Shown here in pieces: positions 1 through 15,645 of a DNA stretch of 64,000 bases (position 1 is its first letter; every line of letters starts with the position of its first letter). Under the pieces are notes generated by a model that saw only the letters and a program-made list of their open reading frames with translations, made no database searches and was not told the DNA's origin. Origin of the DNA: Flavobacterium sediminis (GTDB lineage: Bacteria; Bacteroidota; Bacteroidia; Flavobacteriales; Flavobacteriaceae); the NCBI RefSeq assembly GCF_003148385.1, contig NZ_CP029463.1, positions 2,356,001-2,420,000 of the forward strand. The letters run 5' to 3'. The position numbers and the translations under genes were made by a program.

Positions 1-10
1 TTTTAGTATC

Positions 11-508
11 ATGACTAGAGAAGAAAAAGCATTAGCTATTGAAGATTTAACTGCACAGTTAGCGGGAGTGAATGTATTGTATTTAGCAGACATTTCAGGA
101 CTTGATGCAGATACAACTTCTAACTTAAGAAGAGCTTGTTTTAAAGCAGGAATTAAATTAGAAGTGGTTAAGAATACATTGCTTGATAAAGCAATGGAAG
201 CTTCTGAAACAAACTATGGTGAATTGCCAACAGTTTTAAAAGGAAATACTTCTATTATGATTGCAGAAACAGCTAATGGTCCTGCAAAAGTAATCAAAGA
301 ATTCCGTAAAAAGAGCGACAAGCCTTTGTTAAAAGGAGCTTATATCAATGAGGAAATCTATATCGGAGACAATCAATTAGATTCATTAGTATCTATTAAA
401 TCTAAAGAAGAAGTTATTGCAGAAATCATCGGATTGCTTCAATCTCCGGCTCAGAGAGTTATCGCTGCTCTTCAAAATCAAGAAGAAAAAGAAGAAGCTG
501 CGGAGTAA
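11..508 (+). CDS. rplJ: 50S ribosomal protein L10
   Basis: Protein L10 forms the base of the ribosomal stalk, binding 23S rRNA near the GTPase centre and carrying L7/L12 dimers on its C-terminal helix. The 165-residue product starts MTREEKALAIEDL and has the usual L10 core (DISGLDADTTSNLRR, then VVKNTLLDKAM), ending in an acidic, Glu-rich tail. The length fits flavobacterial L10. The ATG is only 11 bases into the window, so the leader, where L10 autoregulation normally acts, is not visible. rplL follows after 63 bases, the standard rplJL arrangement ahead of rpoBC. Confidence 0.97.
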   Translation: MTREEKALAIEDLTAQLAGVNVLYLADISGLDADTTSNLRRACFKAGIKLEVVKNTLLDKAMEASETNYGELPTVLKGNTSIMIAETANGPAKVIKEFRKKSDKPLLKGAYINEEIYIGDNQLDSLVSIKSKEEVIAEIIGLLQSPAQRVIAALQNQEEKEEAAE

Positions 509-571
509 TTTCCTGAATAAAAAGAACGCACAAATAAATTATTATATTTTACAAAATTAAAAGATAGAAAA

Positions 572-940
572 ATGGCAGATTTAAAACAATTCGCAGAACA
601 ATTAGTTAACTTAACAGTTAAAGAAGTTAACGAATTAGCAACAATATTAAAAGATGAGTATGGTATCGAGCCTGCTGCTGCTGCAGTAGTTGTAAGTGGA
701 GGTGGTGATGCTGCTGCTGCTGAAGAGCAAACTGAATTCACAGTAGTATTGAAAGATGCTGGTGCTTCTAAATTAGCAGTTGTAAAAGCAGTTAAAGAAT
801 TAACTGGTTTAGGATTGAAAGAAGCTAAAGATATCGTAGATTCAGCTCCGGCTAACATTAAAGAAGGAGTTTCTAAAGATGAGGCTGAAGGTCTTAAAAA
901 ATCTTTAGAAGAAGCAGGTGCTGCAGTTGAGCTAAAATAA
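572..940 (+). CDS. rplL: 50S ribosomal protein L7/L12
   Basis: L7/L12 is the multicopy stalk protein that recruits and activates translational GTPases. The 122-residue product has the three expected parts: an N-terminal dimerisation helix ([20 protein letters not shown]), an Ala/Gly hinge at about residues 35-51 ([20 protein letters not shown]), and a C-terminal factor-binding domain with [19 protein letters not shown]. It lies between rplJ and rpoB. A strong hairpin just downstream probably sets the ratio of stalk protein to RNA polymerase transcripts. Confidence 0.98.
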   Translation: MADLKQFAEQLVNLTVKEVNELATILKDEYGIEPAAAAVVVSGGGDAAAAEEQTEFTVVLKDAGASKLAVVKAVKELTGLGLKEAKDIVDSAPANIKEGVSKDEAEGLKKSLEEAGAAVELK

Positions 941-962
941 GCTAAACTTAGGTAAAAAACCA

Positions 963-1000
963 GGTTTAGGCCTTGAGATATTGTCTCAAAGGCCTAAACC
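963..1000 (+). terminator. rplL-rpoB intergenic hairpin, probable attenuator
   Basis: A long stem pairs GGTTTAGGCCTTGAGA (963-978) with TCTCAAAGGCCTAAACC (984-1000), with one bulged A and a short loop. The bases that follow (ATTTTGCG) are only weakly T-rich, so this is more likely a partial terminator or RNA-processing site than a full stop. That fits the common attenuation between the ribosomal and polymerase parts of this operon. Confidence 0.6.
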
Positions 1001-1183
1001 ATTTTGCGTATAAAAAGAATTTTATCTTTTTTACCAAAAAATAGTAGTCAATACGAAGAAAGAAAATAAACTAACTTTCCTGGTTATTTTTAAAGATGTG
1101 TTGATTATTTTTAAAAGGAAGTATAAATTACATAGTGTTTCTGACACGAAAATTACTTTTTTAAATCAAAAATTTGTCCATTG

Positions 1184-4100
1184 ATGATTGCTAATCAGAC
1201 TCAAAGATTAAATTTTGCTTCTACAAAGAACATTCCTAATTATCCTGACTTTTTGGATATTCAGGTGAAATCGTTTAAGGATTTTTTCCAATTAGAAACG
1301 AAATCAGATGAAAGAAGTAATGAAGGTCTTTATAATACCTTCATGGAAAATTTTCCAATTACGGATACGAGAAATCAATTCGTATTAGAATTTCTAGATT
1401 ATTTTATCGATCCACCCCGTTATACAATAGAAGAGTGTATTGATAGAGGTTTAACGTACAGTGTACCTCTAAAGGCTAGATTGAAATTGTATTGTACAGA
1501 TCCTGAACATGAAGATTTCGAAACTATTGTTCAAGATGTATATTTAGGAACTATTCCTTACATGACTCCAAGCGGTACTTTCGTTATTAATGGAGCTGAA
1601 AGGGTTGTAGTTTCTCAGTTACATAGATCTCCTGGTGTGTTCTTTGGACAATCGTTCCATGCAAACGGAACAAAATTATATTCTGCCAGAATTATTCCTT
1701 TTAAAGGTTCTTGGATCGAATTCGCTACAGACATTAACAGTGTAATGTATGCTTATATCGATAGAAAGAAAAAGTTACCGGTTACCACTCTTTTCCGTGC
1801 TATCGGTTTTGAAAGAGATAAAGATATTTTAGAAATTTTTGACCTTGCAGAAGAAATCAAAGTTTCTAAATCAGGGATCAAGAAATACATCGGAAGAAAA
1901 CTTGCTGCACGTGTATTGAATACATGGCATGAAGATTTCGTTGATGAAGATACAGGGGAAGTAGTATCTATCGAACGTAATGAGATCATTTTAGATCGTG
2001 ATACTATCTTAGATAAAGATAACGTTGAAGAAATTATTGAAGCTGATGTAAAAACAATCCTTTTACACAAAGAGGATAACAATGCAGCAGACTATACTAT
2101 TATCCATAATACGTTACAAAAAGACCCTACAAACTCAGAAAAAGAAGCCGTAGAACACATCTATCGTCAGTTGCGTAATGCAGAACCGCCTGATGAAGAA
2201 ACTGCTCGAGGCATTATCGATAAATTGTTCTTTTCTGACCAACGTTATAACTTAGGTGATGTAGGTCGTTACCGAATGAACAAAAAATTAGGCTTGGATA
2301 TCCCGATGGATAAACAAGTTTTAACGAAAGAAGATATCATTACTATCGTTAAATATTTGATTGAGTTGATTAACTCAAAAGCAGAGATTGATGATATCGA
2401 TCACTTATCGAATCGTCGTGTAAGAACAGTTGGGGAACAACTTTCTGCACAATTCGGTGTAGGTTTAGCCCGTATGGCACGTACTATTCGTGAACGTATG
2501 AATGTTCGTGACAATGAGGTGTTTACTCCGATCGATTTGATCAATGCGAAAACATTATCTTCAGTAATTAACTCGTTCTTCGGAACAAACCAGTTATCTC
2601 AGTTCATGGATCAAACGAATCCGTTAGCAGAGATTACACACAAACGTCGTTTGTCTGCTTTAGGACCCGGAGGTTTATCCAGAGAAAGAGCAGGTTTCGA
2701 GGTTCGTGACGTTCACTATACGCATTACGGACGTTTATGCCCGATTGAAACTCCAGAGGGACCAAACATTGGTTTGATTTCATCTTTAGGGGTTTATGCT
2801 AAAGTAAACGGAATGGGATTCATTGAAACTCCTTATCGTAAAGTTGAAGACGGTGTTGTTGATTTGAAAAATGAACCAATTTATTTGAGCGCTGAAGAAG
2901 AAGAAGGTAAGATGATTGCGCAAGCAAATATCGAAATGGATGAGAACGGAAAAATTACAGCAGAAAGAGTAATTGCCCGTGAAGAAGGTGATTTCCCTGT
3001 TGTAGAGCCTAATGTAGTGAATTATACAGACGTTGCTCCGAACCAGATTGCTTCTATTTCGGCTTCATTGATTCCTTTCTTGGAGCATGATGATGCGAAC
3101 CGTGCGTTGATGGGATCAAACATGATGCGTCAGGCAGTTCCTTTATTGCGTCCGGAATCACCAATCGTTGGTACAGGTCTTGAACGTCAGGTTGCTTCTG
3201 ATTCAAGAGTATTGATTAATGCTGAAGGAGCTGGATTGGTCACTTATGTTGATGCAAACAAGATTACCATTAAATACGATAGAACCGACGAAGAAAGAAT
3301 GGTAAGTTTTGACGAAGATGAAAAAACATATCAGTTGATCAAATTCAGAAAGACAAACCAAAGTACTTCGATCAACTTAAAACCGATCGTTAGAAAAGGG
3401 GATCGTGTAAATAAAGGTCAGGTTCTTTGTGAAGGATATGCAACGCAGAACGGAGAGTTAGCGTTAGGTAGAAACTTACAAGTAGCGTTCATGCCTTGGA
3501 AAGGGTACAACTTCGAGGATGCGATTGTGATTTCTGAAAAAGTAGTTCGTGACGATATCTTTACCTCAATTCACGTAGACGATTATTCATTAGAAGTTCG
3601 TGATACTAAATTAGGTAACGAAGAGTTAACAAATGATATTCCGAATGTTTCTGAAGAAGCTACTAAAGACTTGGATGAAAACGGAATGATCCGTATCGGA
3701 GCTGAAGTAAAACCTGGTGATATACTGATCGGTAAGATCACACCGAAAGGAGAATCAGATCCTACTCCGGAAGAAAAACTATTACGTGCTATCTTCGGTG
3801 ATAAAGCAGGAGATGTGAAAGATGCTTCATTAAAAGCTTCTCCGTCATTACGTGGTGTTGTTTTAGATAAAAAATTGTTTGCTAAAGCGGTAAAAGATAA
3901 ACGTAAGCGTTCAAAAGATAAAGAAGATATCGATAAACTTGATGTAGAATTTGAAGTAAGATACAACGAGTTAAAAGATAAATTAATTGATAAATTGTTC
4001 TTGATCGTTGATGGTAAAACATCTCAGGGAGTATTGAACGATTTAGGTGAAGAAGTATTACCAAAAGGTAAGAAATTCACTAAAAAAATGTTACAGTCAG

Positions 4101-4996
4101 TTGATGATTTTGCTCACTTAACGAAAGGGCAATGGACAACTGATGATACAACAAATAAAATGGTAAATGATTTAGTTCACAACTACAAAATCAAATTGAA
4201 CGATTTACAAGGTTGGTTGAGAAGAGAGAAATTTACTATTACAGTTGGAGATGAGTTACCATCAGGAATTTTAAAATTAGCTAAAGTTTATATTGCTAAA
4301 AAACGTAAACTAAGAGTAGGAGATAAAATGGCGGGTCGTCACGGTAACAAAGGTATTGTGGCAAAAATCGTTCGTCAGGAAGATATGCCTTTCTTAGAAG
4401 ACGGAACTCCTGTTGATATTGTATTGAATCCACTAGGTGTACCATCTCGTATGAACATCGGACAGATCTATGAAACTGTTTTAGGATGGGCAGGTTTAAA
4501 ATTAGGTAAAAAATTCGCAACACCTATTTTTGATGGTGCAACGTTAGATGAAATTAATGCATTGACTGACGAAGCAGGAATCCCGAGATTCGGTCATACT
4601 TACCTTTACGATGGAGGTACAGGTGAACGTTTCCACCAACCGGCAACAGTAGGTGTGATCTATATGTTGAAATTAGGTCACATGGTTGATGATAAAATGC
4701 ACGCACGTTCTATCGGACCATACTCATTGATTACGCAACAACCATTAGGAGGTAAAGCTCAATTCGGTGGTCAGCGTTTCGGAGAGATGGAGGTATGGGC
4801 TCTTGAAGCATACGGTGCTTCAAGTACCTTGAGAGAGATCTTAACGGTTAAATCTGATGACGTGATGGGTAGAGCTAAAACTTACGAAGCAATCGTTAAG
4901 GGTGAAACAATGCCTGAACCAGGATTACCGGAGTCATTCAACGTATTGATGCATGAACTTAAAGGTCTTGGATTAGACATCAGATTAGAGGAATAA
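1184..4996 (+). CDS. rpoB: DNA-directed RNA polymerase subunit beta
   Basis: Beta subunit of RNA polymerase, 1270 residues, the size expected in flavobacteria. I chose the ATG at 1184 ([13 protein letters not shown]) over the in-frame TTG just before it, because flavobacterial RpoB starts at this point. The rifampicin pocket is intact: [19 protein letters not shown] starts at residue 473, with Asp476, His486 and Ser491 in the places of E. coli D516, H526 and S531, so no classical resistance change is seen. The C-terminal clamp region ([18 protein letters not shown]) is complete. The gene follows rplL by about 240 bases and precedes rpoC. Confidence 0.98.
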   Translation: MIANQTQRLNFASTKNIPNYPDFLDIQVKSFKDFFQLETKSDERSNEGLYNTFMENFPITDTRNQFVLEFLDYFIDPPRYTIEECIDRGLTYSVPLKARLKLYCTDPEHEDFETIVQDVYLGTIPYMTPSGTFVINGAERVVVSQLHRSPGVFFGQSFHANGTKLYSARIIPFKGSWIEFATDINSVMYAYIDRKKKLPVTTLFRAIGFERDKDILEIFDLAEEIKVSKSGIKKYIGRKLAARVLNTWHEDFVDEDTGEVVSIERNEIILDRDTILDKDNVEEIIEADVKTILLHKEDNNAADYTIIHNTLQKDPTNSEKEAVEHIYRQLRNAEPPDEETARGIIDKLFFSDQRYNLGDVGRYRMNKKLGLDIPMDKQVLTKEDIITIVKYLIELINSKAEIDDIDHLSNRRVRTVGEQLSAQFGVGLARMARTIRERMNVRDNEVFTPIDLINAKTLSSVINSFFGTNQLSQFMDQTNPLAEITHKRRLSALGPGGLSRERAGFEVRDVHYTHYGRLCPIETPEGPNIGLISSLGVYAKVNGMGFIETPYRKVEDGVVDLKNEPIYLSAEEEEGKMIAQANIEMDENGKITAERVIAREEGDFPVVEPNVVNYTDVAPNQIASISASLIPFLEHDDANRALMGSNMMRQAVPLLRPESPIVGTGLERQVASDSRVLINAEGAGLVTYVDANKITIKYDRTDEERMVSFDEDEKTYQLIKFRKTNQSTSINLKPIVRKGDRVNKGQVLCEGYATQNGELALGRNLQVAFMPWKGYNFEDAIVISEKVVRDDIFTSIHVDDYSLEVRDTKLGNEELTNDIPNVSEEATKDLDENGMIRIGAEVKPGDILIGKITPKGESDPTPEEKLLRAIFGDKAGDVKDASLKASPSLRGVVLDKKLFAKAVKDKRKRSKDKEDIDKLDVEFEVRYNELKDKLIDKLFLIVDGKTSQGVLNDLGEEVLPKGKKFTKKMLQSVDDFAHLTKGQWTTDDTTNKMVNDLVHNYKIKLNDLQGWLRREKFTITVGDELPSGILKLAKVYIAKKRKLRVGDKMAGRHGNKGIVAKIVRQEDMPFLEDGTPVDIVLNPLGVPSRMNIGQIYETVLGWAGLKLGKKFATPIFDGATLDEINALTDEAGIPRFGHTYLYDGGTGERFHQPATVGVIYMLKLGHMVDDKMHARSIGPYSLITQQPLGGKAQFGGQRFGEMEVWALEAYGASSTLREILTVKSDDVMGRAKTYEAIVKGETMPEPGLPESFNVLMHELKGLGLDIRLEE

Positions 4997-5002
4997 TTTC
5001 AA

Positions 5003-5026
5003 GGGAGTGTGAAAGCACTCCCCTTT
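5003..5026 (+). other. rpoB-rpoC intergenic hairpin
   Basis: GGGAGTG (5003-5009) pairs with CACTCCC (5016-5022) around a six-base loop, followed by CTTT, in the 72-base gap between rpoB and rpoC. The stem is GC-rich for this genome but lacks a proper T-run. It may be an RNA stability or processing element; termination here would silence rpoC and is unlikely. Confidence 0.45.
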
Positions 5027-5068
5027 ATAACGTTTAACGTTTTTTACAAAATCGATAGCATTCATATC

Positions 5069-9365
<4,297 letters not shown>

Positions 9366-9384
9366 ATTAAAGCATGTAAATAAC

Positions 9385-9416
9385 AAAAACCTAACAGATT
9401 TCTGTTAGGTTTTTTT
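9385..9416 (+). terminator. Intrinsic terminator after rpoC
   Basis: AAAAACCTAACAGA (9385-9398) pairs with TCTGTTAGGTTTTT (9401-9414) around a two-base loop and runs into seven Ts. This is a textbook rho-independent terminator closing the rplJL-rpoBC operon. Confidence 0.93.
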
Positions 9417-9428
9417 AACTTTATACCT

Positions 9429-9746
9429 ATGGAAAATAACAATAACAACCCGCAACAAGGTCAGATCAATATTGAGTTGGATGAAAAAACCGCTGAAGGT
9501 ATTTATTCTAACTTAGCGATTATCAATCATTCAAATAGTGAATTTGTAGTTGATTTTGTGTCTATTATGCCAGGTGTTCCTAAAGCAAAAGTGAAGTCGC
9601 GTATTGTGTTAACACCACAGCATGCAAAAAGACTTCTGAAAGCTTTAGCTGAGAATGTGAGACGCTTTGAAGCGCAACACGGAGAAATAAAAGAAGGTGA
9701 AACACCTAATATTCCACTGAATTTCGGACCAACAGGTCAAGCTTAA
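9429..9746 (+). CDS. DUF3467 family protein
   Basis: Small 105-residue protein of the DUF3467 family, whose function is not established. After an Asn-rich start (MENNNNNPQQGQ) come the features typical of the family: IELDEKTAEGIYSNLAII, then FVVDFVSIMPG, then a stretch of basic and aliphatic residues (SRIVLTPQHAKRLLKAL). It has no signal peptide or membrane segment, so it should be cytoplasmic. It has its own terminator just downstream and follows the rpoC terminator by about a dozen bases, so its promoter probably lies inside or just after rpoC. Flavobacteria commonly carry this gene behind rpoC. Confidence 0.85.
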   Translation: MENNNNNPQQGQINIELDEKTAEGIYSNLAIINHSNSEFVVDFVSIMPGVPKAKVKSRIVLTPQHAKRLLKALAENVRRFEAQHGEIKEGETPNIPLNFGPTGQA

Positions 9747-9754
9747 GAAATAGT

Positions 9755-9789
9755 AAAAAAGTCTCGTTTATTTATAACGAGACTTTTTT
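9755..9789 (+). terminator. Intrinsic terminator after the DUF3467 gene
   Basis: AAAAAAGTCTCGTT (9755-9768) pairs with AACGAGACTTTTTT (9776-9789) around a short AT loop. The A-run and T-run make it usable on either strand; the plus-strand gene ends just before it. Confidence 0.9.
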
Positions 9790-9812
9790 ATTTTTGAGAA
9801 AAATTTTTTGTT

Positions 9813-10304
9813 ATGCAATTGATTAAAGCAGATTCTGATCATTTAGAGGTCATTGATGATTTGGCATGCCAAATCTGGCCTGTGGCTTACAAAGATATTC
9901 TGAGTTCGGAACAACTTCAGTATATGCTCAATAAATTTTATGCTAAAGAAGCGCTCTCTGAACAAATGAAACACAATCATGTTTTTTACTTGGCTCAAAA
10001 CGAAGAAGGTAAATATGTAGGCTTTGTTTCGTATGAGATCAATTGTTCTCCTGATAGAACTAAAATACATAAGATTTATGTATTACCAGAGACACAAGGA
10101 ACAGGAGTAGGGAAGTTGTTGTTTGAGAAAGTAAGAGAACTTGCTCTTGAAGCCAATCAGCAAGCTATTTATCTTAATGTGAATAAATACAACAAGGCAA
10201 AAGATTTTTATACCAAATTAGGCTTCAAAATTGTAAAAGACGAAGTAATTGATATCGGTTTGGGTTACGTAATGGACGATTATGTAATGGAAGTCACTTT
10301 TTAA
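9813..10304 (+). CDS. GNAT family N-acetyltransferase
   Basis: A 163-residue acetyltransferase of the GNAT fold, transferring acetyl from acetyl-CoA to an unknown amine. The acetyl-CoA pyrophosphate-binding motif A is clear: IHKIYVLPETQGTGVGKLL, with the Q/R-x-x-G-x-G/A pattern as QGTGVG. Motif B follows (AIYLNVNKYNKAKDFYTKLGF). It resembles the RimI-like or SSAT-like acetyltransferases common in Bacteroidetes, but the substrate cannot be told. The gene ends overlapping the convergent rluF gene by four bases. Confidence 0.88.
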   Translation: MQLIKADSDHLEVIDDLACQIWPVAYKDILSSEQLQYMLNKFYAKEALSEQMKHNHVFYLAQNEEGKYVGFVSYEINCSPDRTKIHKIYVLPETQGTGVGKLLFEKVRELALEANQQAIYLNVNKYNKAKDFYTKLGFKIVKDEVIDIGLGYVMDDYVMEVTF

Positions 10305-11092
10305 CGATTCCTTGTACCGTAATTTCTTTTACCCGAAAATCCTTTTTTATTGTTTGCCGGTAAACTGGCTTCTTCCGTTTTACTGGACGGTTCAATTAAT
10401 TTATTTAAAGCATCAAGTTCTTTTTTCGTTAATTCACGATATTTACCAACAGGAACATCAAGTGAAATATTAATAATACGAATACGTTTTAAAGCGGTTA
10501 CTTCATAATCCAGATATTCACACATTCTACGAATTTGACGATTTAAACCTTGAGTTAAGATGATACGGAAAACATATTTACTGATCTGTTCTACTTTGCA
10601 TTTTCGGGTAATGGTATCTAAAATAGGAACACCATTGCTCATGCGTTGGATAAAACGTTCGGTGATAGGTTTGCTTACCGTAACAATATATTCTTTTTCG
10701 TGGTTGTTGCGCGCACGAAGAATTTTATTGACAATATCACCATCGTTTGTCATTAACAGCAAACCTTCACTGGCTTTGTCTAAACGACCAATAGGAAAAA
10801 TACGTTCCGGATAATTAATATAATCCACAACATTGCCCTTAACACTTTGGTTGGTAGTGCATTCTATACCAACAGGTTTATGGAATAATAGATAAACAAA
10901 TCCTTCTTTTTTTTCGTTGATTAATTTGCCATTAACACGTACTTCATCATCCGGACCAACCTTGGTTCCCATTTCAGGAATTTCTCCGTTAATAGTAACC
11001 CGACCTTGTTCAATTAATTTATCGGCTTCACGACGCGAACAAAATCCACTTTCCGATAAAAATTTATTAATACGTGTTTTGTTTTCTTCCAT
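10301..11092 (-). CDS. rluF: 23S rRNA pseudouridine synthase, RluF type
   Basis: A 263-residue RsuA-family pseudouridine synthase. An N-terminal S4 RNA-binding domain (RINKFLSESGFCSRREADKL, about residues 6-60) is followed by the catalytic domain with the motif GRLDKASEGLLLMTNDG, whose Asp is the nucleophile, and by QGLNRQIRRMCEYL, diagnostic of this family. The QIRRMCEYLDYEV end fits RluF (position 2604 of 23S rRNA) better than RluB or RsuA, although RluF in E. coli also reaches tRNA-Tyr. The C-terminus is basic and low in complexity (SGKRNYGTRNR). It is convergent with the GNAT gene. Confidence 0.85.
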   Translation of the reverse strand: MEENKTRINKFLSESGFCSRREADKLIEQGRVTINGEIPEMGTKVGPDDEVRVNGKLINEKKEGFVYLLFHKPVGIECTTNQSVKGNVVDYINYPERIFPIGRLDKASEGLLLMTNDGDIVNKILRARNNHEKEYIVTVSKPITERFIQRMSNGVPILDTITRKCKVEQISKYVFRIILTQGLNRQIRRMCEYLDYEVTALKRIRIINISLDVPVGKYRELTKKELDALNKLIEPSSKTEEASLPANNKKGFSGKRNYGTRNR

Positions 11093-11204
11093 AATGCAAA
11101 GATAAACTTTTACCAGTTATGAATACGTTTAATTTTGAAGCTAGAAAAAGGTATAAAGTGCTTGTTTTTGATTATTTTAGAGGAAAAATTAATAAAAACT
11201 ATAA

Positions 11205-12272
11205 ATGAAAAATTTTCTAAAGATGTTTATACTATTACTATTAGTGTTGCTTAATTTTTCATGTATAGAGAAAAAAATAGCTGAAATTGAACCAATAAAT
11301 AGTGAAGTTTTAAACACTTTAAAATCAGATAGCCTTCAATTTACTTCAGGAATACGTGTTATTTTACAAGACACAAAAGGCAATTATTGGTTGGGAAGTC
11401 ATACCGAAGGAGTTTGTAAGTTTAATGGAAAAACATTTGAATATTTTACAATCAAAGAAGGTTTGCCAGATAATCAGGTACGCTCTATTCAAGAAGATTC
11501 AAATGGAACTATATGGTTTGAAACCGCGAACGGACCTTGTAGTTATGATGGAAAAACCATTGCGACTTATCCAAAGGAAGAGATTAGAAACACAAACAGC
11601 AAATGGATTAAAACAAAAGATGATCTTTGGTTTACTGCGGGTAATACAGATGGTGTTTATCGATATGATGGTCAACAAATATATTTCTTATTGTTTCCGT
11701 TTCCAAGGCCTGAAAATACTGGAGGTAATAATGTAGTAACAAGCCATGCAACAGGAAAAAATAATACAGAATGGATTGCAAGTTATACTGGAGTTTATGG
11801 CTACAATGGTATCCAATTTACTATAATGGATGATGCATCTTTAGGTTTGAATATGGAAAATGGGATGTTGCACGTGAGAAGTGTTTTAGAAGATTCTAAA
11901 GGTAGATTGTGGATAGGCAATAATGGAATAGGAGTTTTGTTAAAAGAAGGGAATACGACTATTAATTTTTCTGAAAAACAAAATTTAATACATCCTGAAA
12001 GTAAAAGAAGCGGTGCTAAATCTCCGGCAGGAACACTAGAACATGTTTTTGCAATTGAAGAAGATAGCGAAGGAAATATTTGGTTTGGCGATAGAGATAC
12101 TGGAGCGTGGAAATTTGACGGAACAATCATGACAAATTATGAAATAGACAATAGGCTTTCTTCATCCATGATTTGGTGTATTTATAAAGATAATGCCAAT
12201 AACTTACTCTTTGGAATGGCAAATGCAGGTGTCTATAAATTTAACGGAAAGACTTTTGAGAAAGTTTTTTAA
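11205..12272 (+). CDS. Lipoprotein with two-component regulator propeller repeats
   Basis: A 355-residue exported protein. The N-terminus (MKNFLKMFILLLLVLLNFSC) is a lipoprotein signal with a loose lipobox ending at Cys20. The rest is a row of repeats of roughly 40-45 residues with the pattern D-x-x-G-x-x-W-[LFI]-G/E followed by Y/F-[DN]-G-K (for example DTKGNYWLG, DSNGTIWFE, DSKGRLWIG, DSEGNIWFG). These are the blades of the reg_prop beta-propeller seen in the sensor half of Bacteroidetes hybrid two-component systems. No kinase part is present, so this is a stand-alone propeller, probably on the outer or inner membrane face. The ligand is unknown. Confidence 0.82.
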   Translation: MKNFLKMFILLLLVLLNFSCIEKKIAEIEPINSEVLNTLKSDSLQFTSGIRVILQDTKGNYWLGSHTEGVCKFNGKTFEYFTIKEGLPDNQVRSIQEDSNGTIWFETANGPCSYDGKTIATYPKEEIRNTNSKWIKTKDDLWFTAGNTDGVYRYDGQQIYFLLFPFPRPENTGGNNVVTSHATGKNNTEWIASYTGVYGYNGIQFTIMDDASLGLNMENGMLHVRSVLEDSKGRLWIGNNGIGVLLKEGNTTINFSEKQNLIHPESKRSGAKSPAGTLEHVFAIEEDSEGNIWFGDRDTGAWKFDGTIMTNYEIDNRLSSSMIWCIYKDNANNLLFGMANAGVYKFNGKTFEKVF

Positions 12273-12333
12273 AACAAGGGCTCCCACATCATTTATTTAT
12301 ATATTTTTGTTTTCCTATTATAGGAAGAATACA

Positions 12334-12365
12334 AAAAAGACAGCCTGTTTCCAAACTGCCTTTTT
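12334..12365 (-). terminator. Probable intrinsic terminator after katG
   Basis: Read on the minus strand, AAAAAGGCAG pairs with CTGTCTTTTT (one G-U pair) around a 12-base loop and continues into T-rich sequence. It lies 20-odd bases after the katG stop. On the plus strand the same pair has an A-C mismatch, so it suits katG better than the propeller gene. Confidence 0.65.
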
Positions 12366-12387
12366 AATTAGTAATATGTAGAAATTG

Positions 12388-14664
<2,277 letters not shown>

Positions 14665-14674
14665 TTAGATTTTT

Positions 14675-14682
14675 CAAATATA
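14675..14682 (-). promoter_or_regulatory. Candidate -7 element for katG
   Basis: On the minus strand this reads TATATTTG, matching the Bacteroidetes -7 consensus TAnnTTTG, about 30 bases before the katG ATG. No convincing -33 TTTG is found at the right distance, so the call is tentative. A second copy of the octamer sits too close to the start (14649-14656) to serve. Confidence 0.4.
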
Positions 14683-14811
14683 TCTGACTTTTGTTTTATT
14701 AAATCTTAGGTTTTATATTGAGTTTTTATGATGTAATAGATAAAATTAATAGTAATTTTGTTTTCTATAGATGAAATAATTAAGGCGTTTGTTACTTTTA
14801 AAAAGACAAAA

Positions 14812-14842
14812 AAAATCCCGATTGAAAACCAATCGGGATTTT
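14812..14842 (-). terminator. Intrinsic terminator after the zinc-ribbon-family gene
   Basis: AAAATCCCGATT (14812-14823) pairs with AATCGGGATTTT (14831-14842). Read on the minus strand it directly follows the gene ending at 14864 and runs into a T-tract opposite the A-run at 14808-14815. Confidence 0.9.
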
Positions 14843-14863
14843 ATCTCTATAATTTACCAGTTC

Positions 14864-15643
14864 TTATAACTTAGCAAATAAGTTCTCCATATCTTGTTTA
14901 ACTTCTTCAGCAAGGAAACTATCAATTAAGATACGTCCGCTATGTTCATCAGTAATGATCTTTTTACGTCCGGCAATTTCCATTTGTGTTTGCGGAGGAA
15001 TTGTAAAGAAAGACCCGGCAGAAGCTCCTCTTTCAATAGAAACAACAGCTAATCCGTTGCGAACGCTTCCTCTGATTCTTTTATAAGCAGTTAATAAGCG
15101 ACCTTCGATCTGTTTTTGTAATTCTTCAGACTTTTCTATTAAGAAGTTTTCTTCTTTTTCAGTCTCAGACATAATGTCGTTTAACTCAGCTTTTTTGTGC
15201 TTTAAGTGTGTTTGTTTTGCTTCTAACTTCTCTTTAGTTTGAGAAACAACTTCTTTCTTATGTTCGATGGAAGCTTTCATTTCTTTGATATGCTTTTCAG
15301 CTAATTGGATTTCAAGCTCCTGAAATTCGATCTCTTTAGTTAAAGAGTTGTATTCTCTGTTGTTACGAACATTTTTTTGCTGTTCCTGATATTTTTTTAT
15401 GGTACTTTTGTGCTCGTCTATTGCATTTTTCTTTTCTTTAATTTGAGCATCAATGGATTCTAAATCACTTTTGAATTTTTCTAAACGAGTGGTAAGACCT
15501 GCAACTTCGTCTTCTAAATCCTCTACTTCTAAAGGTAATTCTCCTCTAACGCTTCTGATTTCGTCTATTTTAGAATCAACAAGTTGTAAACTGTAAAGCG
15601 CTCTTAATTTGTCTTCTACACTTAGTTCTTTTGTGTTTGCCAT
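14864..15643 (-). CDS. Coiled-coil protein of the DUF164 zinc-ribbon family, cysteines lost
   Basis: A 259-residue cytoplasmic protein. Residues of about 10-190 form a long charged coiled coil, and the C-terminal 60 residues match the zinc-ribbon end of the DUF164/C4-type family (SFFTIPPQTQMEI, RKKIITDEHSGRIL). In the family as I know it this end has two Cys pairs (C-x2-C and C-x2-C); here those positions read GASAGSF and TDEHSGR, with no cysteine in the protein, so it cannot bind zinc the usual way. Such proteins are thought to act on nucleic acids, but the role is not settled. It starts three bases after the nif3-like gene stops, so the two are co-transcribed. Confidence 0.82.
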   Translation of the reverse strand: MANTKELSVEDKLRALYSLQLVDSKIDEIRSVRGELPLEVEDLEDEVAGLTTRLEKFKSDLESIDAQIKEKKNAIDEHKSTIKKYQEQQKNVRNNREYNSLTKEIEFQELEIQLAEKHIKEMKASIEHKKEVVSQTKEKLEAKQTHLKHKKAELNDIMSETEKEENFLIEKSEELQKQIEGRLLTAYKRIRGSVRNGLAVVSIERGASAGSFFTIPPQTQMEIAGRKKIITDEHSGRILIDSFLAEEVKQDMENLFAKL

Positions 15644-15645
15644 AT

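Noticed and set aside
478..858. Long minus-strand ORF over rplL
   Set aside because: It is the complement of the Ala-rich ribosomal gene and an artefact of its codon pattern.
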